Origin: an uncultured Bacteriovoracaceae bacterium
GTDB taxonomy: Bacteria > Bdellovibrionota > Bacteriovoracia > Bacteriovoracales > Bacteriovoracaceae
DNA: 7,208 nt
Direction of reading: 5' to 3'
Assembly: GCA_937952395.1 (NCBI GenBank)
Contig: CALFYV010000342.1
Span: forward strand, 1-7,208
The notes beneath the pieces were generated by a model. That model was not told the DNA's origin. It searched no databases and saw only the letters and a list, made by a program, of their open reading frames with translations. The position numbers and the translations under genes are program-made. Below, one piece after another: positions 6,406 to 7,208 of this stretch. Position 1 is the stretch's first letter, and the number at the start of each line of letters is the position of its first letter.

Positions 6406-7208
6406 TTAATGTAATTCCTTAGCTTTCCTTTTTGACTTTTTCTCTTCAATAATCTCACCTGTTTCAGTGTCTACAACTTCTTTTGACTCTTCTGTAGCAG
6501 GTAGATCTGTCAGTTTATATTTTTGAAGAATTTTTTGCTTAATTTCTTCATAAATAGCGGGGTTTTCCATTAAGAAAGTTTTTGCGTTCTCACGACCTTG
6601 GCCAATCTTTGAATCATTATAGGCAAACCAAGCGCCAGATTTTTCTATGAAATTTTCTTTAACCGCAAGATCAAGAATATCACCCTCTCTTGAAATTCCA
6701 CTTCCATACATAATATCAAATTCAGTAATTTTAAATGGAGGAGCTACTTTGTTTTTTACAATTTTCACTTTTGTTCTGTTACCAACAACATCCTCACCGT
6801 TTTTAATGGCAGCAATTCTTCTAATATCCATACGAACTGATGAATAAAATTTTAAAGCGTTACCACCTGTTGTTGTTTCAGGGTTTCCAAACATAACGCC
6901 AATCTTCATTCTTAGTTGGTTAATAAAAATAACAGTACAATTTGAACGAGAAATTGAGCCAGTTAATTTTCTAAGAGCTTGTGACATTAAACGGGCTTGA
7001 AGACCCATATGAGAATCTCCCATATCACCTTCAAGCTCAGCTTTTGGTGTAAGAGCAGCCACAGAATCAACTATAAGAAGATTAACTGCTCCTGAACGAA
7101 CGAGCATATCAGTAATTTCTAAAGCTTGTTCACCGCTATCAGGCTGAGAGATAAGAGTATTAGGAATATCAACGCCCAGTTTTGCTGCGTAAGCTGTATC
7201 AAGAGCAT
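6406..7208 (-). CDS. recA: RecA recombinase, C-terminal two thirds (5' end outside window)
   Basis: RecA forms ATP-dependent filaments on single-stranded DNA for homologous recombination and stimulates LexA cleavage in the SOS response. The frame is open to the right edge: 266 codons are visible, starting at ALDTAYAAKLGVDI, which aligns near residue 98 of E. coli RecA. The roughly 97 missing residues include the Walker A loop. Present are QPDSGEQALEI, Walker B NLLIVDSVAALTP, loop L1 (GDMGDSHMGLQAR), FINQLRMKIGVMFGNPETTTGG with loop L2, and the C-terminal domain (KIGQGRENAKTFL). An ATG at 7107 lies inside the conserved ITDMLVRSGAV stretch and is not the start. The tail is unusual: after an acidic segment (EESKEVVDTETGEIIEE) it ends in a lysine/arginine run, KKSKRKAKELH, where E. 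coli RecA ends acidic. Any LexA box would lie outside the window. The terminator and recX follow. Confidence 0.99.
   Translation of the reverse strand, partial: ALDTAYAAKLGVDIPNTLISQPDSGEQALEITDMLVRSGAVNLLIVDSVAALTPKAELEGDMGDSHMGLQARLMSQALRKLTGSISRSNCTVIFINQLRMKIGVMFGNPETTTGGNALKFYSSVRMDIRRIAAIKNGEDVVGNRTKVKIVKNKVAPPFKITEFDIMYGSGISREGDILDLAVKENFIEKSGAWFAYNDSKIGQGRENAKTFLMENPAIYEEIKQKILQKYKLTDLPATEESKEVVDTETGEIIEEKKSKRKAKELH

Noticed and set aside
6647..6847. Open frame on the + strand inside recA
   Set aside because: Antisense shadow of the conserved RecA core; hydrophobic translation is expected from reverse-complement codons.
1..7208. Search for CRISPR arrays, insertion sequences, tRNA/rRNA genes, toxin-antitoxin or phage-defence modules
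   Set aside because: No spaced repeats, transposase motifs, cloverleaf sequences or defence domains were seen; almost all of the window is accounted for by housekeeping genes.

Overview
The window is an AT-rich, gene-dense piece of a bacterial chromosome made almost entirely of housekeeping genes. The 3' end of lon lies on the + strand at the left edge. Facing it on the - strand are rpoZ and a long-chain acyl-CoA synthetase gene. A small + strand gene of unknown function and a - strand gene for a small exported protein come next. On the - strand at the right are alaS, recX and the 3' part of recA. The order recA-recX-alaS (in transcription order) is the one known from E. coli and other proteobacteria, so that block is ancestral. 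The full-length proteins are clearly proteobacterial in type. Low GC content, an FadD15-type acyl-CoA ligase and the small exported protein fit a Bdellovibrionota-like (Bacteriovorax/Halobacteriovorax type) genome, but this assignment is an inference from general resemblance and is not proven by the window.

Left part (1-2400): lon ends at 248. A strong bidirectional hairpin terminator (250-278) closes lon from one side and rpoZ from the other. rpoZ is best started at 511, not at the longer upstream TTG, because a near-consensus sigma70-type promoter (TTGACA, 17 bp, TATAAA) lies just upstream. Its -35 box contains the stop codon of the acyl-CoA synthetase gene. rpoZ can therefore be transcribed independently of the lipid gene before it.

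Middle (2400-3212): the acyl-CoA synthetase gene and a 76-codon orphan gene diverge from an AT-rich spacer with overlapping TATAAA/TATAAC boxes. The orphan gene runs tail-to-tail into the exported-protein gene, and their stop codons overlap by 4 bp. The exported protein has a signal peptide and a small beta-rich domain resembling the C-terminal domain of FlgT-like proteins. It has a good Shine-Dalgarno sequence and a plausible promoter in the 90-bp gap behind alaS.

Right part (3213-7208): recA, recX and alaS form a DNA-repair/translation cluster. recA ends in a textbook intrinsic terminator whose U-tract almost touches the recX start codon, and recX has no visible Shine-Dalgarno sequence. This suggests that recX is made by read-through at low level. 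alaS probably starts at a GTG, also without a clear Shine-Dalgarno sequence.

I see no mobile elements, CRISPR arrays, tRNA or rRNA genes, and no stretch longer than 300 bases without a gene. I found no new multigene system. The points most worth a second look are the orphan small gene, the small exported protein, and the compact regulatory arrangements at rpoZ and recA/recX.
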